Shown here: positions 29,901 through 39,819 of the stretch, piece by piece
Layout of the letters: every line of letters starts with the position of its first letter
How positions within the stretch are numbered: the first letter of the stretch is position 1
Source of the DNA: Lachancea thermotolerans CBS 6340
Taxonomy: Eukaryota > Ascomycota > Saccharomycetes > Saccharomycetales > Saccharomycetaceae
Direction of reading: 5' to 3'
DNA length: 64,000 bases
Assembly: GCF_000142805.1 (NCBI RefSeq)
Contig: NC_013080.1
Span: forward strand, 1,302,001-1,366,000
The notes under the pieces: model-generated
What the model was told of the DNA's origin: nothing
What the model saw: the letters and a program-made list of their open reading frames with translations, nothing else
Database searches by the model: none
Position numbers and translations under genes: made by a program

Positions 29901-31556
29901 ATCCTTCCAATCACCCAGGGTCTCCCAGTCGAAGAATTTGCCTCGAAATTGGTAACCGCTTTTAAACAGGTGGGAATGTCTACAATTGGACTTAACCAAT
30001 CTGCGACTTTGTCTCATTTAGGGCGTCATGCCTTCGACGGGCTCTCTAAATTAAAGCAGTCTGGATACTTTGCTGAGCTTGAAGAGATCTACGATACTGT
30101 CGTCTACATTGCAGACACGCCCACGAACTCTTCCTGGACTACGACCTGTATCAACCAAGGAGACTGTATTTTGTTGCTAGCTCATTCAGCAATGACACCG
30201 GATATCGGCGAGTTCGAGCGGCTGTTAATCAAGTCAAAATCTAATGCTAGAATCGAATTGATACTTTTGCACGCAGAGCGCTACGTTGAGCCTGGACTTA
30301 CCCACAAGTGGTTAAAGAACAGGATGTGGGTCCATTCTCATCACCACATGCAGTTTTCCAGTCCATCGTATGTTAGGGACAAGGAACCTGAAGCTGAGCC
30401 CGAATCAAATACAAAAACTTTCATCCGTAATTTGAAAAGAGAACGCCTAAATCACATCACTAGACAGACCCAGGAAAACATTTCTAGGTTACTGCCTGAT
30501 TCGCTCAAATCAACCGTCGAGAACTTTTCCTCAAAGTTTATCAACAAGAAGTCCCAGTTTTACACGCCAGTTTTATCGCACAAAAATGATTTTCTAAGAC
30601 TTGCTCGTATCCTTTCTGGCAAAGCTATCGGGCTAGTTTTAGGAGGTGGCGGTGCTAGAGGCATTAGCCACTTGGGCGTGCTCAGAGCGATTGAGGAGCA
30701 TGGAATCCCTATTGATATGATTGGTGGCACTTCGATTGGAGCATTCGTGGGTGGTCTTTACGCGAAAGACTACGACCTGGTGCCAATCTACGGGCGCATG
30801 AAGAAATTTGCTGGCAGAGTTGGCTCCGTATGGAGACTTCTGACAGACTTGACTTGGCCTGTGACCTCTTACACCACGGGCCACGAATTTAACAGGGGCA
30901 TATGGAAGACTTTCGGGGACATCCGTATCGAAGATTTCTGGATACAATACTACTGCAACTCTACAAACATCACGGAGTCCATTCAAGAGATACACTCAAC
31001 TGGCTATGCTTGGAGATATATTCGTGCATCAATGTCACTAGCTGGGCTTTTGCCACCAATCGAAGACAATGGCTCCATGTTGCTCGATGGCGGCTACGTC
31101 GATAACCTGCCAGTGTGGGAAATGAAGGCCCGGGGATGCAATACAATTTTTGCAGTGGACGTCGGATCTGTCGACGACAGAACACCCCAAAGATACGGCG
31201 ACTCTTTAAATGGATTCTGGATCGTGTTCAACAGATGGAATCCCTTTTCTGATTACCCAAACATTCCAAATATGACAGAGATTCAAATGCGCCTGGGCTA
31301 TGTCGCATCGGTCAACGCATTGGAGAAGGCTAAAAACACACCCGGCGTCATTTACGCCAGACCACCAATCGAAGACTACGCGACTCTGGATTTCGCCAAG
31401 TTTGAGGAGATTTATCAGGTAGGAACCGCCTACGGTCACGATTTCTTTCAAGAACTTGAGAAACAAAAAAAGATGCCCCACATCCCAGGCTCCGAGATGT
31501 TAGCGGACGATCCGGAATCGCGCCATCGCATGCTATATAGACGCAACAGCGTGTAA
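26913..31556 (+). CDS. NTE1: Lysophospholipase / phosphatidylcholine phospholipase B (neuropathy target esterase family)
   Basis: ER membrane serine esterase that deacylates phosphatidylcholine to glycerophosphocholine and so affects Opi1-controlled lipid genes. 1547 residues (S. cerevisiae about 1680). N-terminal membrane segments are visible (about 48-62 and 73-105, e.g. SITLSFYTLLLVLFTIMFATY). Cyclic-nucleotide-binding-like domains follow (one interrupted by a low-complexity insert at about 220-370; others about 690-800 and 810-950). The patatin domain begins with the glycine-rich LGGGGARG, has GTSIG with nucleophile Ser1274 (1272-1276), and DGG with catalytic Asp1392. The matching gene is YML059C on the other S. 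cerevisiae block, so it sits here between two chromosome XII genes, CAR2 and LSM3. Confidence 0.96.
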   Translation: MNNSSASGSLLANDLTINSTGLTVAGDNVIEGLTTAFNLLTQASSSILAVCGAIFTSTTWHVMRFFLLRVPSWVVVSSSVSITLSFYTLLLVLFTIMFATYYVLSGRFLHAYKRLQPDDSDEKLLKDKKFRDETEALFANKSESQRKGGFTSYLDEFLSAIKIFGYLEKPVFHELTKSMKTRRLEEGEVLLVDDALGFAIVVEGSLQTYHKVQRTNKNLTGSVPDFLDGSNSDSLDDAASDCDAYSLNGEKYQLLNIVRAGNPVSSLVSILRLFTGRNDTPLSNSIPSFPASEEGYPGFMSPFLDSTLENHASELRNTSRTQKLAQEQLDSGPRSPNTENIRGETKDRPENTVPFEGSLPDIIACAPGDCTIAIIPASAFRRLTSKFPRSASHIIQMVLTKLYRVTFQTAHTYLGLTKEIINTEVVLNRSNNIELPYYLKEAAIRKIKAQELFKKEEQLKTPKTGPKTRTPIGRRSSKGRASPHSFLKNRGSRHVVLDSRDHLNPGDLLSNVPLSRKDTPTIRGVSNNSVYQSESAKSKSFRNSNNQVNAQLSSLSSLSDKAKAINKSGKSSALSAATNEDDEIRERTFSAAQEETEESSWRIALVEGMFSYLGITKENILPTTDDDDDALSLRRSSEVSLTPSSQMSAPSAFRLLSPDQFVTKKGPKVKPKQEYKEEIPYNIDFDTVKDEFAQGLQTMFVREGSILVSQNTHNKGLYYIISGTMEVIWTNEEDHTQHILHNIKSGGIAGYLASLIGSKSFVTLRAKTDLYVGFLPVPTLERLCDKYFMIYLRIAETLINLLNPKILKLDYALEWIHLDASEILFNQDEPANAIYVVLSGRLRQLHRSNKTKPEALERKNKKRHLRDSSKVRAIREYAQGESLGEVDVLTAINRLSTVVALRDTELARIPRTLFELLAMEHPSIMIRVSRLVARKILQQQRGSEAPESINSAKDYKYDFNLLIPPTETTKGSVINSEHGASAPSDGDSRHSYRTITILPITQGLPVEEFASKLVTAFKQVGMSTIGLNQSATLSHLGRHAFDGLSKLKQSGYFAELEEIYDTVVYIADTPTNSSWTTTCINQGDCILLLAHSAMTPDIGEFERLLIKSKSNARIELILLHAERYVEPGLTHKWLKNRMWVHSHHHMQFSSPSYVRDKEPEAEPESNTKTFIRNLKRERLNHITRQTQENISRLLPDSLKSTVENFSSKFINKKSQFYTPVLSHKNDFLRLARILSGKAIGLVLGGGGARGISHLGVLRAIEEHGIPIDMIGGTSIGAFVGGLYAKDYDLVPIYGRMKKFAGRVGSVWRLLTDLTWPVTSYTTGHEFNRGIWKTFGDIRIEDFWIQYYCNSTNITESIQEIHSTGYAWRYIRASMSLAGLLPPIEDNGSMLLDGGYVDNLPVWEMKARGCNTIFAVDVGSVDDRTPQRYGDSLNGFWIVFNRWNPFSDYPNIPNMTEIQMRLGYVASVNALEKAKNTPGVIYARPPIEDYATLDFAKFEEIYQVGTAYGHDFFQELEKQKKMPHIPGSEMLADDPESRHRMLYRRNSV

Positions 31557-31718
31557 AACCGTTGCGGAAGAGACAGTTTCTAAACGCGGGGCGCCAAGAG
31601 CGACCCAGTAAGCGCGTTCCCCAATATAACAATATCAATACCATTTTCCCAAAGCATTACGGAATACTTATAGTACACAGCAGGAAGCTAACTTGTCCAG
31701 GCCTTTCACAGCGCCGTC

Positions 31719-31970
31719 TCAATCAGAAGGCGTTGTGATCAGCGTAACAGAGTCGCCTCTGACAAAAACCATCTCCGAGCCTTTAGTGCTCGACTTAAGC
31801 TCTCCATCGACCAGCTCATATATCGTTTCGGTTGCGTTAGAGAGAACGATGTTGCAGTGCGAGTCAAACGCCTGCAGAACGCCTGTCATCTCGCGCGCAC
31901 CACGCAGTTTCACAAACACTTTTTCATCTAGGTTCAGCTTCAGTAAATCTAAGGGCGTATCCATCGACAT
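31719..31970 (-). CDS. LSM3: Lsm3, Sm-like protein of U6 snRNP and mRNA decay complexes
   Basis: Subunit of the Lsm1-7 (cytoplasmic mRNA decay) and Lsm2-8 (nuclear U6 snRNP) rings. 83 residues. Sm1 motif: [32 protein letters not shown]; Sm2 motif: [13 protein letters not shown]. The C-terminal acidic tail of S. cerevisiae Lsm3 is shortened to TTPSD. Two Met codons near the start ([12 protein letters not shown]) leave the exact start open by two residues. Same position as YLR438C-A. It converges on NTE1 (162 bp between stops). Confidence 0.96.
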   Translation of the reverse strand: MSMDTPLDLLKLNLDEKVFVKLRGAREMTGVLQAFDSHCNIVLSNATETIYELVDGELKSSTKGSEMVFVRGDSVTLITTPSD

Positions 31971-32572
31971 TAGCGCTCAATGGGGTGTTTCTGAGATGGC
32001 ACTGGCTACAACTCTATTACCTTCGACATATGCTACGCTCTTTTTTTCACAGAGGACTTACAATAGAATTACAAAAAGTGGCCGGGTAACATCGATAGAA
32101 GGCAGACTTCTGTCAACAAGAGAATAACACATTCTAGATATTGGTGAGCTAGCGTGATACCCAGCAAATATCCCAGCTGATTCTTATTTCCGAGGCCCTT
32201 TTTTTAGCCCTCTCCTCTGCATCTGCTCAAAAAGAGGCGAGCTTTCTCCAAACCTGGTAATAATTTTATTTGAGGCTCTTGCCTCATAGAAGCCGCCAAG
32301 CATACTGACGAAAACAGAAAGGACCAATGTCAGAATAATGCATTGACTCAAGTTCAAGGTGTCTGTTAGACAGCTAAATGTCACTTCCCTATTCACGTGA
32401 TATTCATTGACCTTTTTAACCTGGAGAAGCACTAATAACGAATAAAACGAAGGTACTGAAAAATTTCAGAATGGCAGTGTGTGGGCCTTAGAGAGTTCGC
32501 TTGGCTATCACTTTGTCGTGTAACAGTGCGGATAGTTCTTTACCTTGTTTCTGCAACTGCTGCTGTTTTTCG
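31971..32572. other. LSM3-MRPL4 intergenic region
   Basis: 602 bp with a Reb1-like CGGGTAA (32093-32099), which commonly marks nucleosome-free promoters, a palindromic TCACGTGA (32393-32400), and a possible small - strand membrane-protein frame (next entry). LSM3 and MRPL4 are divergent across it. Confidence 0.5.
32184..32432 (-). other. Possible small membrane-protein frame, start unclear
   Basis: An open frame of 82 codons whose 5' end has only a GTG; the first in-frame ATG would give 39 residues (MLGGFYEARASNKIITRF...). Upstream of that Met the same frame encodes a convincing hydrophobic segment (CIILTLVLSVFVS), which a 39-residue product would lose. The C-terminus is basic (QRRGLKKGPRK). 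A hidden 5' exon could supply the start, but I found no clear donor/branch-point set. I recognise no family, and no S. cerevisiae gene is annotated at this position as far as I recall. Confidence 0.25.
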
Positions 32573-33523
32573 ATGATTAGTGCTAGAAGGTCCCTGCACG
32601 TTACGGCGCGTGCGTGGGCTAGAACCAAATACACCAAGCCCAAGCCCAAGCCTAAAGCGAGACTAAACGTCAGAAGTCCAATGCAGATAACGCATCATGA
32701 CAACAACCTACAAGTGACAGCGCCTATCCCCCCGGCAGCAGCCAATATCACGACTCCCGATGACCATCCCCTATGGCAATTTTTCGCGGACAAAAAGTAC
32801 TTACGCAAGTTTGATGAACTGGACGTGGACTCAAGGCCATGGACTATTCCAGAGCTCAGAAGAAAATCATTCGAGGACCTCCACTCTCTATGGTACACCT
32901 GCCTTAAGGAGAGGAATGTGCTGGCCCGTGAAAATCACTTGCTGAAGAACGATATTGGTTCCAATCAGGACTCTTACGAAACTGTGTCTGAGAAAATTAG
33001 AACCACTATGTGGAGAATAAGGCATGTGCTCAGCGAGCGTGACTGGGCCTTCAAGCTTGCGCAGCAAGAATTCGGCTCTGAAAAAGAAGTATTTTTGCAA
33101 GAGTTCGAAGCTGAATTCCTGGAGGCGCCCACCGCAGAGGACGAAGAGGTCTTCGAGAAGCTCAGCAGGCTACAATACAGTGTTTTTGGCATTAGTGAAT
33201 ACATTGACGAAAACAAAGTGGACAGGGCTTTTGTCGACGGCATGAAGTACGTTGCTACTTTGAAACTCAAGAAGTTTGCCTCCCGGCAAAAAGAAGTTGA
33301 GGATCTACTCCAGCAATCGAACAATAGCATAAGCGACGCCGGTGAGGCTTTTGTGCTCTTCACAGCAGAAAATACCCTTGAATCCGTTAACGAGGCGTGC
33401 GACGTAATCAAAGAACTGAGGGCCAAGAACAGCTCAGTATCTAGATATGAAGAGCTTGAAATTGTTGGCGGCTACGTGAAACAGCTGGCGGCAGCTCAAG
33501 ACGAGAAAACCACCAGCGCATAA
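32573..33523 (+). CDS. MRPL4: Mitochondrial ribosomal protein uL29m
   Basis: Large-subunit mitoribosomal protein near the exit tunnel. Start at the ATG at 32573, giving 316 residues (S. cerevisiae 319); the frame continues 5' to a TTG but those 24 codons (Cys-rich) have no support. The N-terminus MISARRSLHVTARAWARTKYT is a typical mitochondrial presequence. The uL29 core includes FEDLHSLWYTCLKERNVLARE, the L29-type helix pair motif, followed by a yeast-specific alpha-helical extension to the C-terminus. Same position as YLR439W. Convergent with OGG1 (48 bp between stops). Confidence 0.95.
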   Translation: MISARRSLHVTARAWARTKYTKPKPKPKARLNVRSPMQITHHDNNLQVTAPIPPAAANITTPDDHPLWQFFADKKYLRKFDELDVDSRPWTIPELRRKSFEDLHSLWYTCLKERNVLARENHLLKNDIGSNQDSYETVSEKIRTTMWRIRHVLSERDWAFKLAQQEFGSEKEVFLQEFEAEFLEAPTAEDEEVFEKLSRLQYSVFGISEYIDENKVDRAFVDGMKYVATLKLKKFASRQKEVEDLLQQSNNSISDAGEAFVLFTAENTLESVNEACDVIKELRAKNSSVSRYEELEIVGGYVKQLAAAQDEKTTSA

Positions 33524-33571
33524 GAAACACCAATATAAGTTCTGTCTCTTTCTTAACCCATGTATATAGCA

Positions 33572-34732
33572 TCACCCTTTAAACCTGTATTCAACGCGTT
33601 TAGTTGTCTTTCTTTTAGGCCGGCCAGTATCCGAGTATTCAATTTCCTCCTCCACCATTTCGTCAAGCTCCCTTTTCACGCTATTGCCCTGGCTCGGCAA
33701 CTCAACCTTGACTTCAAATTCCAGCTTCCGTCTGGACGTTGTGCCCTCGCTAGTAGCTCCAATTGTCTTGCCAACTTCTTGAGCGAAAACGATGCCTTGG
33801 GCCCACCCTGCAAAATCGCCCCACTTCTCCTTGAACATAGCTCGAATAAGGTCGAGCTCGTAATTAACCTTCTTACGGGTTATTGGCAAGTTTTTATACC
33901 TAATTTGAAGCTCCTCTATATCCTGTCTTCTTGGTACAAACCTGTAGTCTCTTTGCGCAATGCGCGCGATATGCACATCTACAGGCACGACCTCATCCAT
34001 TTCCAATCCGGATAAGCAGACACAATCAGCAACTTTAGGGCCTACTCCATCAAAACCCATAACTCTTTCTCTGACTTGCTCATACTCCAAATGGTCTTTC
34101 CAAGACTCAAGATATTGAGTGTCAGACATATCGAGCCGCTCTTTCAACATTTTATCTGCTGTTTTCATCAAGAATTTGGCTCTATACCCAAAACCTAATG
34201 CTCGCAGTTTCTCTTCTGACGCTCTCTCGACAAGCTCTTTGCTTGTGGGAAAAGAGTAGTAGTCTACTTTGTCGTATTGTCCCACTGGATTACCAAATTC
34301 AATGCACAGTGCGTGGCACATTTTTGTAATTCTCGAGATGTTGTTATTACTAGAGCAAATATAGGAAAGCAAGGTCTCCCATGGGTCTTGACTCAATATG
34401 CGGATGCCATGTGGTCTTTTTTTCTCGAACCTGGAGTCTCGAGGAAGCCATTGGTTTTCATAGAGCTCTGAGAGCGGTACTTCAAGCCTAAAGTACCTTT
34501 TTAGGAAGCTGCCTAAGCTAGAGCACTCTTCAGCACCTAAACTGGCATATTCGATATAGTTGTCTTCCAGCTGTCTTAAAACTACTATTCTGAAGCGGTC
34601 ATCAATCCTCATTGTGGTAGAATATTGCCCAAGTCCTTCATGAAATATCCATCGGAAAGCCTGTCCACATTGAAGAACTTTGTCCAAGTACAATTCTCCA
34701 CGCTTGAATAATAGCTTCTGAAATTTAAGCAT
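33572..34732 (-). CDS. OGG1: 8-oxoguanine DNA glycosylase/AP lyase
   Basis: Base-excision repair enzyme that removes 8-oxoG opposite C and nicks the AP site; acts in nucleus and mitochondria. 386 residues (S. cerevisiae 376). The OGG N-terminal domain is residues ~1-120 (LYLDKVLQCGQAFRW). The helix-hairpin-helix with the GPD loop is MGFDGVGPKVADCVCLSGL... ...VPVDVHIARI; the Schiff-base Lys is Lys233 and the catalytic Asp is Asp252. SYICSSNNNISRI is the conserved minor-groove element. Basic C-terminal tail (RPKRKTTKRVEYRFKG). Counterpart of YML060W, divergent from PIF1 with 230 bp between starts, as in S. cerevisiae. Confidence 0.97.
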   Translation of the reverse strand: MLKFQKLLFKRGELYLDKVLQCGQAFRWIFHEGLGQYSTTMRIDDRFRIVVLRQLEDNYIEYASLGAEECSSLGSFLKRYFRLEVPLSELYENQWLPRDSRFEKKRPHGIRILSQDPWETLLSYICSSNNNISRITKMCHALCIEFGNPVGQYDKVDYYSFPTSKELVERASEEKLRALGFGYRAKFLMKTADKMLKERLDMSDTQYLESWKDHLEYEQVRERVMGFDGVGPKVADCVCLSGLEMDEVVPVDVHIARIAQRDYRFVPRRQDIEELQIRYKNLPITRKKVNYELDLIRAMFKEKWGDFAGWAQGIVFAQEVGKTIGATSEGTTSRRKLEFEVKVELPSQGNSVKRELDEMVEEEIEYSDTGRPKRKTTKRVEYRFKG

Positions 34733-34962
34733 ACTTTCTTTATCAAGTGAACTTCTCTTTGTCCTTAGTGTGGTAATTCTTTGACCTCATCGCGTTCGTG
34801 TAATGTTAATATCTGTGTTTTGAAAAATGCAGTTTACTATGTAACAGATCAATCCTGAAAGCGCAGAGAGTGACAAGTTTCCTTAGACGCTGTTTCTCAC
34901 GACCCCAGATCAAACATCAATGGAGAATTGTTGATCCACAGTGAGCAAATCTCTCAAACTTT

Positions 34963-37662
34963 ATGAAAATAGCATCGGTAGCGTTAAGGTTATCGAACAT
35001 TCACAACAGAAGATTACCTCTCAACTTTTATCGATACCATATGAAAACCTTCGCTACTTCGCCGATAGCCCAACGCGGACCGATTAAACGCGCAAAGACG
35101 TGGGACAGTAAGGAGCTTTGTCAGCTTCTTTCAGACTCTGATGGATGGGATGATTTAATCGACAGTCCTGTGAAACAACCTGTGGAAACACTCGGGCAGT
35201 CCAGGTTTGAAATGAGCCCATGCCGCATCAAAGAGCAGGACGAAGACGATGATGACGATGATATATTACTATTATCTGAAAACTGGGTTCAAAAGAGAGG
35301 CAAGACATGCGACATCAACTCCACGCATCGCGTCAATTCCGTACCACAAACAAAAGACACAACGGCATTAACCTCAAGCCATAGCAAACAGCTGGATCAG
35401 TTTCTCAGGCGCGCTTCATCCAAGAGAGATCCTACTGTAGAGTTACCTAAAACAAGTTTTTTTAAGCTCACAGAACCGAAACCTGTCAAAGATGCACTAT
35501 ACGCCCCAGCTGTTCGAACAGCACAGAGCGGGAATACTGAACAAAACTTAAAATCCGAGGCCGAAGAACCTTTCAGCTCCATCCTTAACCAGCCGACAGC
35601 TGGTAGCCAACTTAGTACATCCCCTTCTTTTGAGGATCCTGATTGTCCTCCTCTCTCGCTTTCCATGGAAGAAGAAGAGGAGGGGAGTGTGACCAATGGC
35701 CGCAAGCGGTCTTCAGTGCGTTCAAGAAATCATGAACTAGTATTCTTGACACAAAAAGCTGAACGCGAGGGCTCAGAAGAGCTTGCTTCCCGGACCAATA
35801 GTACACTGACCAAAAAGTTGGTTCAAGGTCTTGTTTTGAGCGAAGAACAGGAATCAGTGATAGAACTTGCAAAAGAGCGCTATAACATATTTTATACAGG
35901 AAGTGCGGGCACAGGAAAATCGGTCTTGTTACGAGTCCTCATCAAAACTTTGAGAAGAATGTACGGACCAGGCAGTGTAGCGGTCACGGCTTCAACAGGG
36001 CTTGCTGCCTGTAACATCGGCGGCATTACTGTCCACTCTTTTGCAGGATTTGGGCTAGGAAATGGAGATTCTAAAATACTCTTGAAGAAAGTTCGCAGAT
36101 CAAAAAAGCACGTCAAACGCTGGGCGTCTATCAAGGCTTTGGTCATTGATGAAGTCTCTATGATTGACGGCGACCTCTTGGATAAACTTGACTATGTTGC
36201 AAGAAGCATACGGAAGGACCAATCTCCATTTGGTGGAATTCAGGTTATTTTATCTGGAGACTTCTTTCAATTACCGCCCGTCAACAAGAATCAAGGTATC
36301 GAAACAAAATTTGCTTTCCATGCAGATGCCTGGAAAGAAGCTATAGACGCCACAATTATGCTTCAAAAGGTTTTTAGGCAGCAGGGAGATAGCGAGTTTG
36401 TTGAGATGTTGAACGAAATGAGAATGGGTAAAATATCACTCGAAACAGAGTTAGAATTCAAGAAGCTTTCTCGTCCTCTTCCTGATGACGACATTATACC
36501 TGCGGAATTGTACAGTACCAGAAACGAGGTCGAAAGGGCGAACATGTCGAGACTTAAGAACCTTCCAGGAGAATGTCATACTTACCATGCAATTGATGGA
36601 GGAAATCTGAGGGATCAAGAAACCAAAGAAAAGCTTCTTTCAAATTTTCTGGCACCAAAAGAACTGAGGCTCAAGGTCGGCGCCCAAGTAATGATGATAA
36701 AAAACATAGATGATACGCTTGTCAATGGGTCTCTTGGGAAAATTATTGATTTTATTGATAAGGATACTTACATGTTCTATGAAAGAGTTAGAAGCTACCC
36801 TGATATCGATATAGAAGAACTCGAGTTAATGCGCCAAGGAAAAATTCCAATGGGTGAAAGCTCTGAGGAGGAGGAGATGAACCAAAGAGTCATTAGAAAG
36901 AAAACACTCAAGGAATCCTTTTGTGGTACAGATGCTGTAGTAACAGGAGAGAGATTGGGTGAAAGCATTTTTGATTTCTTGCTGGCAAACTTTGATAAAT
37001 TAAGTGCGAGCCAGAGGCTTAATATTGAGAGGAAAAAGAAGCTTTTGGAGGAAGTGCAAGCGAGCTCAAGCGGACGGAAGCTGCCTTTGGTTAGGTTTTT
37101 GACACCTGATGGAACATCACGATGCGTACTTGTACAACCCGAAGACTGGGCGGTTGAAGACGAGCTACAAAAGCCGATAGTCAGTAGGGTTCAGCTGCCC
37201 TTGATGCTTGCTTGGGCTTTATCAATACATAAGTCCCAAGGTCAAACCCTACCTAAAGTGAAAGTGGACCTCAGAAGAATTTTTGAAAAAGGTCAAGCAT
37301 ATGTTGCTCTGTCTCGGGCGGTTTCAAGAGACGGGCTACAGGTCCTCAACTTTAACAAAGCAAAAGTCCAAGCTCATGGTAGTGTTATGGAATTTTATCA
37401 AACGCTGACTTCGGCGCATGAGGCCAAAAAGCGGTTTTCGAGTACCAAAGGCAAGCAGCAAGCTCTTTACTTCCCTCAGCGGGCAGCGCAACCAGCCAAG
37501 AGGACGAACTCAAACACTAAAGAAGAGCGGCAGGACCGGATCACTTCGATGCTAATGAGAAAAAATAAAAGTTCGATGGCTGACGCCAAGCTAAAGGATA
37601 CGGGCTTAATGTCTTTTAGCTACCAATCTGATTTACAATGTGATCAAAACCAAAACTCATAG
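34963..37662 (+). CDS. PIF1: Pif1 5'-3' DNA helicase (mitochondrial and nuclear)
   Basis: SF1B helicase that removes telomerase from ends, unwinds G-quadruplexes and maintains mtDNA. 899 residues (S. cerevisiae 859). Met1 opens a basic amphipathic presequence ([20 protein letters not shown]); a second in-frame ATG at 35041 (Met27) could yield the nuclear form, as Met40 does in S. cerevisiae. The first 290 residues are poorly conserved, with an acidic run ([14 protein letters not shown]). Helicase motifs: GSAGTGKS (313-320), [14 protein letters not shown] (motif II), [10 protein letters not shown] (III), and the C-terminal [17 protein letters not shown] and YVALSRA. Counterpart of YML061C. Confidence 0.97.
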   Translation: MKIASVALRLSNIHNRRLPLNFYRYHMKTFATSPIAQRGPIKRAKTWDSKELCQLLSDSDGWDDLIDSPVKQPVETLGQSRFEMSPCRIKEQDEDDDDDDILLLSENWVQKRGKTCDINSTHRVNSVPQTKDTTALTSSHSKQLDQFLRRASSKRDPTVELPKTSFFKLTEPKPVKDALYAPAVRTAQSGNTEQNLKSEAEEPFSSILNQPTAGSQLSTSPSFEDPDCPPLSLSMEEEEEGSVTNGRKRSSVRSRNHELVFLTQKAEREGSEELASRTNSTLTKKLVQGLVLSEEQESVIELAKERYNIFYTGSAGTGKSVLLRVLIKTLRRMYGPGSVAVTASTGLAACNIGGITVHSFAGFGLGNGDSKILLKKVRRSKKHVKRWASIKALVIDEVSMIDGDLLDKLDYVARSIRKDQSPFGGIQVILSGDFFQLPPVNKNQGIETKFAFHADAWKEAIDATIMLQKVFRQQGDSEFVEMLNEMRMGKISLETELEFKKLSRPLPDDDIIPAELYSTRNEVERANMSRLKNLPGECHTYHAIDGGNLRDQETKEKLLSNFLAPKELRLKVGAQVMMIKNIDDTLVNGSLGKIIDFIDKDTYMFYERVRSYPDIDIEELELMRQGKIPMGESSEEEEMNQRVIRKKTLKESFCGTDAVVTGERLGESIFDFLLANFDKLSASQRLNIERKKKLLEEVQASSSGRKLPLVRFLTPDGTSRCVLVQPEDWAVEDELQKPIVSRVQLPLMLAWALSIHKSQGQTLPKVKVDLRRIFEKGQAYVALSRAVSRDGLQVLNFNKAKVQAHGSVMEFYQTLTSAHEAKKRFSSTKGKQQALYFPQRAAQPAKRTNSNTKEERQDRITSMLMRKNKSSMADAKLKDTGLMSFSYQSDLQCDQNQNS

Positions 37663-37746
37663 ATCAGTTTCAAAGGAGCTAAGCGAAACTGTTAGCGTTG
37701 CGCTGATTTTTGGTACTTTTGTAAATACTACTATAAACTAAGCTTT

Positions 37747-39819
37747 TTAATGATCGTCGCCAGTGGCCCATTTAAGCCCACTTGAGAAAAAGTTTGATAC
37801 GCTGCTAGAAACCTCTTCTAGCATCTGTCTTTTGAACGCATTCTCAGATCTTTCGTTGGCCAAGGAATATTGGTCTGAAACAAGGTCCCTTGTTGAGAGC
37901 TCCAACTCCAATCCACTCCATTGTGTCACAACCGCCTCTATTTCGTCCTCAGGACAAATATGCAGAAGGTTTCCCAAAATCTCAAGCTGTAAGTAAATGA
38001 TCTCTGTTGGTGTTTCGCTATCAGGCCAGGAGGGGTCAAAAAACTTACCAACTTGCAGAACTGTTGACCAGAAAATTTGGGAGTTGCGCCGCGTAAGAAG
38101 TAGCTTAGTTTTCTGGTATGCAAACTCGAAATCAAAGTTTGCTAAGGCGAAGTCAATATGAAGGACAAGAAGTCGCGTGAACTCATCATAAAAATCTGGC
38201 GATACGTCATGGATTTCAAGCCCCGAGTACAGCTTTTTTAGAATCGTAAAAACTTCATCTAAATTGCGGCATAGTTGAGGGTTGAGTTCTAGAAGTTTTG
38301 ATATGACATCAAACGGCTCGTTCTTGAATTCTAGAAGTATAGAGGGTTTGAATGGCACCCCTTTCGAGAAGTAGGGGGAAAATTTAGAAAGATAATTGAC
38401 GACATCAAGTAAATCAGAGAGATGGGTGTATTGATTTTTTGGAAGAAGTGTCAATACCTTTCTGGCATTTAATATATCCCGCGTGTTATGGCTCCCGCTA
38501 GGTGCGTTATTGAAAAAACTCCAGAAGAACCTTAGGAGTACACTATCGTCGATGGCTATTTTTGAATCTGTCATGAATTCTTGTAGCACATCGAAGTTTC
38601 CGGATCCAAGAAGCGACTCCACGACGATAAACTCTTTCTCGCCTGGGCTTAGCTTGCTAAAAATAAGGTCGTCATGCATAAAGGAGGCAATTCTTTCTAA
38701 AACAGCCCCGGAAGAATCTGATTGAAGCAAGCTTTTGCACATCAGAGAGAAATACGATTTTTGCGCAAGCTCGGTATCGCTGGCAAGCTTGTGTATATCT
38801 TTTAGGTTTGAAATATGCAGTGTGTCCATGTTTTCGGAATAAAAACGTAAGGTGCGCAAATCAATCTGGTTGAAGAGAGAGATATCGCCTTCCATAGAAG
38901 ACAGTATGACCAAATGTTCGCTAGACGATTTTAAGCCAAGCTCCTCCAGCTTAAACGCATTCTCATATAATATCAAGAGTGCGCGCCCTCTAAATTTTTC
39001 ACTGAAATGATTGGGAAGACTTACTGGGGTCTCTAATGCAATGGTTTTGAAGATATTGTAGTTGAGGAGAGTGTCAAAAGAGAAGACGTCCTGATTGAAA
39101 ACAACTTTCAAAAAGTCCTCATAGCAGCTAGTGTAATTAACGAACGGTAATATTTCATACGTCAAAACTGCCCTCGAAGCTGGGAGACCGCCTGTACCAC
39201 TTTGATTAGAACAGCCTTCAAGGGAATCCCAGAAAAGCCCTAAAACCTTGGCATGAGAAAGACCCTCAAACTCTGCAACGGATACTGATGTACTACAGCG
39301 AGTGTTGTAATGTGCTAAGGGTTTCAAAACACCGGAAACCCATCGATGGAAGGGCTCGTATTCATTTCCCGTAAGCTGCGTCCATAATGGTTTGTAGAAC
39401 AGAGCGTCAGTTACCACAAGATTGCAAACATGCACCCTTGCCCTCAGAAATGTAAAACGCCAGTCAGAATCACTAATTGTTAAATCCAGCTTCTCTAATC
39501 TCGAATTGACCAAAGCCCGCAGCAAGTCCCTTCTTTTTCGCAGCATGTCTGGGTCCATTTCGACTATTGAGATGAGCTCTTCATCTGCTTTAATCAATGA
39601 CTCAGGCGAGCCTGTATCATCATGTTTATCCTGAGATGCAAACTCTAGTATTTTGCGAAATTCTGTAGGCTTCGCCAGCTCCGGCCATAGCACGCAAATC
39701 ACACTCAAGATCTCACCTAAGCTCAGGCAATTCCAACCAGTTATTAGTTTCTGAATAGCTGAAACATCCCTCCTCACCGAGAGACAACACAATAGCACGT
39801 AAAGCTGCTCTTCTAGCAT
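37747..39819 (-). CDS. SEC39: Sec39, Dsl1 tethering complex subunit
   Basis: Peripheral ER protein of the Dsl1 complex (Dsl1-Sec39-Tip20), which tethers Golgi-derived COPI vesicles to the ER; all-helical. 690 residues if started at the ATG at 39819, which gives MLEEQLYVLLCCLS, matching the S. cerevisiae start MLEEQLYLLAC. The frame is open for 37 more codons upstream, to a TTG with one ATG (39867), but family comparison favours 39819. Other conserved blocks are WVSGVLKPLAHYN, ELNPQLCRNL, and near the end PTEIIYLQLEILGNLLHICPEDE and WSGLELELSTRDLV. Tail-to-tail with PIF1 (84 bp); divergent from MFT1. Counterpart of YLR440C. Confidence 0.94.
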   Translation of the reverse strand: MLEEQLYVLLCCLSVRRDVSAIQKLITGWNCLSLGEILSVICVLWPELAKPTEFRKILEFASQDKHDDTGSPESLIKADEELISIVEMDPDMLRKRRDLLRALVNSRLEKLDLTISDSDWRFTFLRARVHVCNLVVTDALFYKPLWTQLTGNEYEPFHRWVSGVLKPLAHYNTRCSTSVSVAEFEGLSHAKVLGLFWDSLEGCSNQSGTGGLPASRAVLTYEILPFVNYTSCYEDFLKVVFNQDVFSFDTLLNYNIFKTIALETPVSLPNHFSEKFRGRALLILYENAFKLEELGLKSSSEHLVILSSMEGDISLFNQIDLRTLRFYSENMDTLHISNLKDIHKLASDTELAQKSYFSLMCKSLLQSDSSGAVLERIASFMHDDLIFSKLSPGEKEFIVVESLLGSGNFDVLQEFMTDSKIAIDDSVLLRFFWSFFNNAPSGSHNTRDILNARKVLTLLPKNQYTHLSDLLDVVNYLSKFSPYFSKGVPFKPSILLEFKNEPFDVISKLLELNPQLCRNLDEVFTILKKLYSGLEIHDVSPDFYDEFTRLLVLHIDFALANFDFEFAYQKTKLLLTRRNSQIFWSTVLQVGKFFDPSWPDSETPTEIIYLQLEILGNLLHICPEDEIEAVVTQWSGLELELSTRDLVSDQYSLANERSENAFKRQMLEEVSSSVSNFFSSGLKWATGDDH

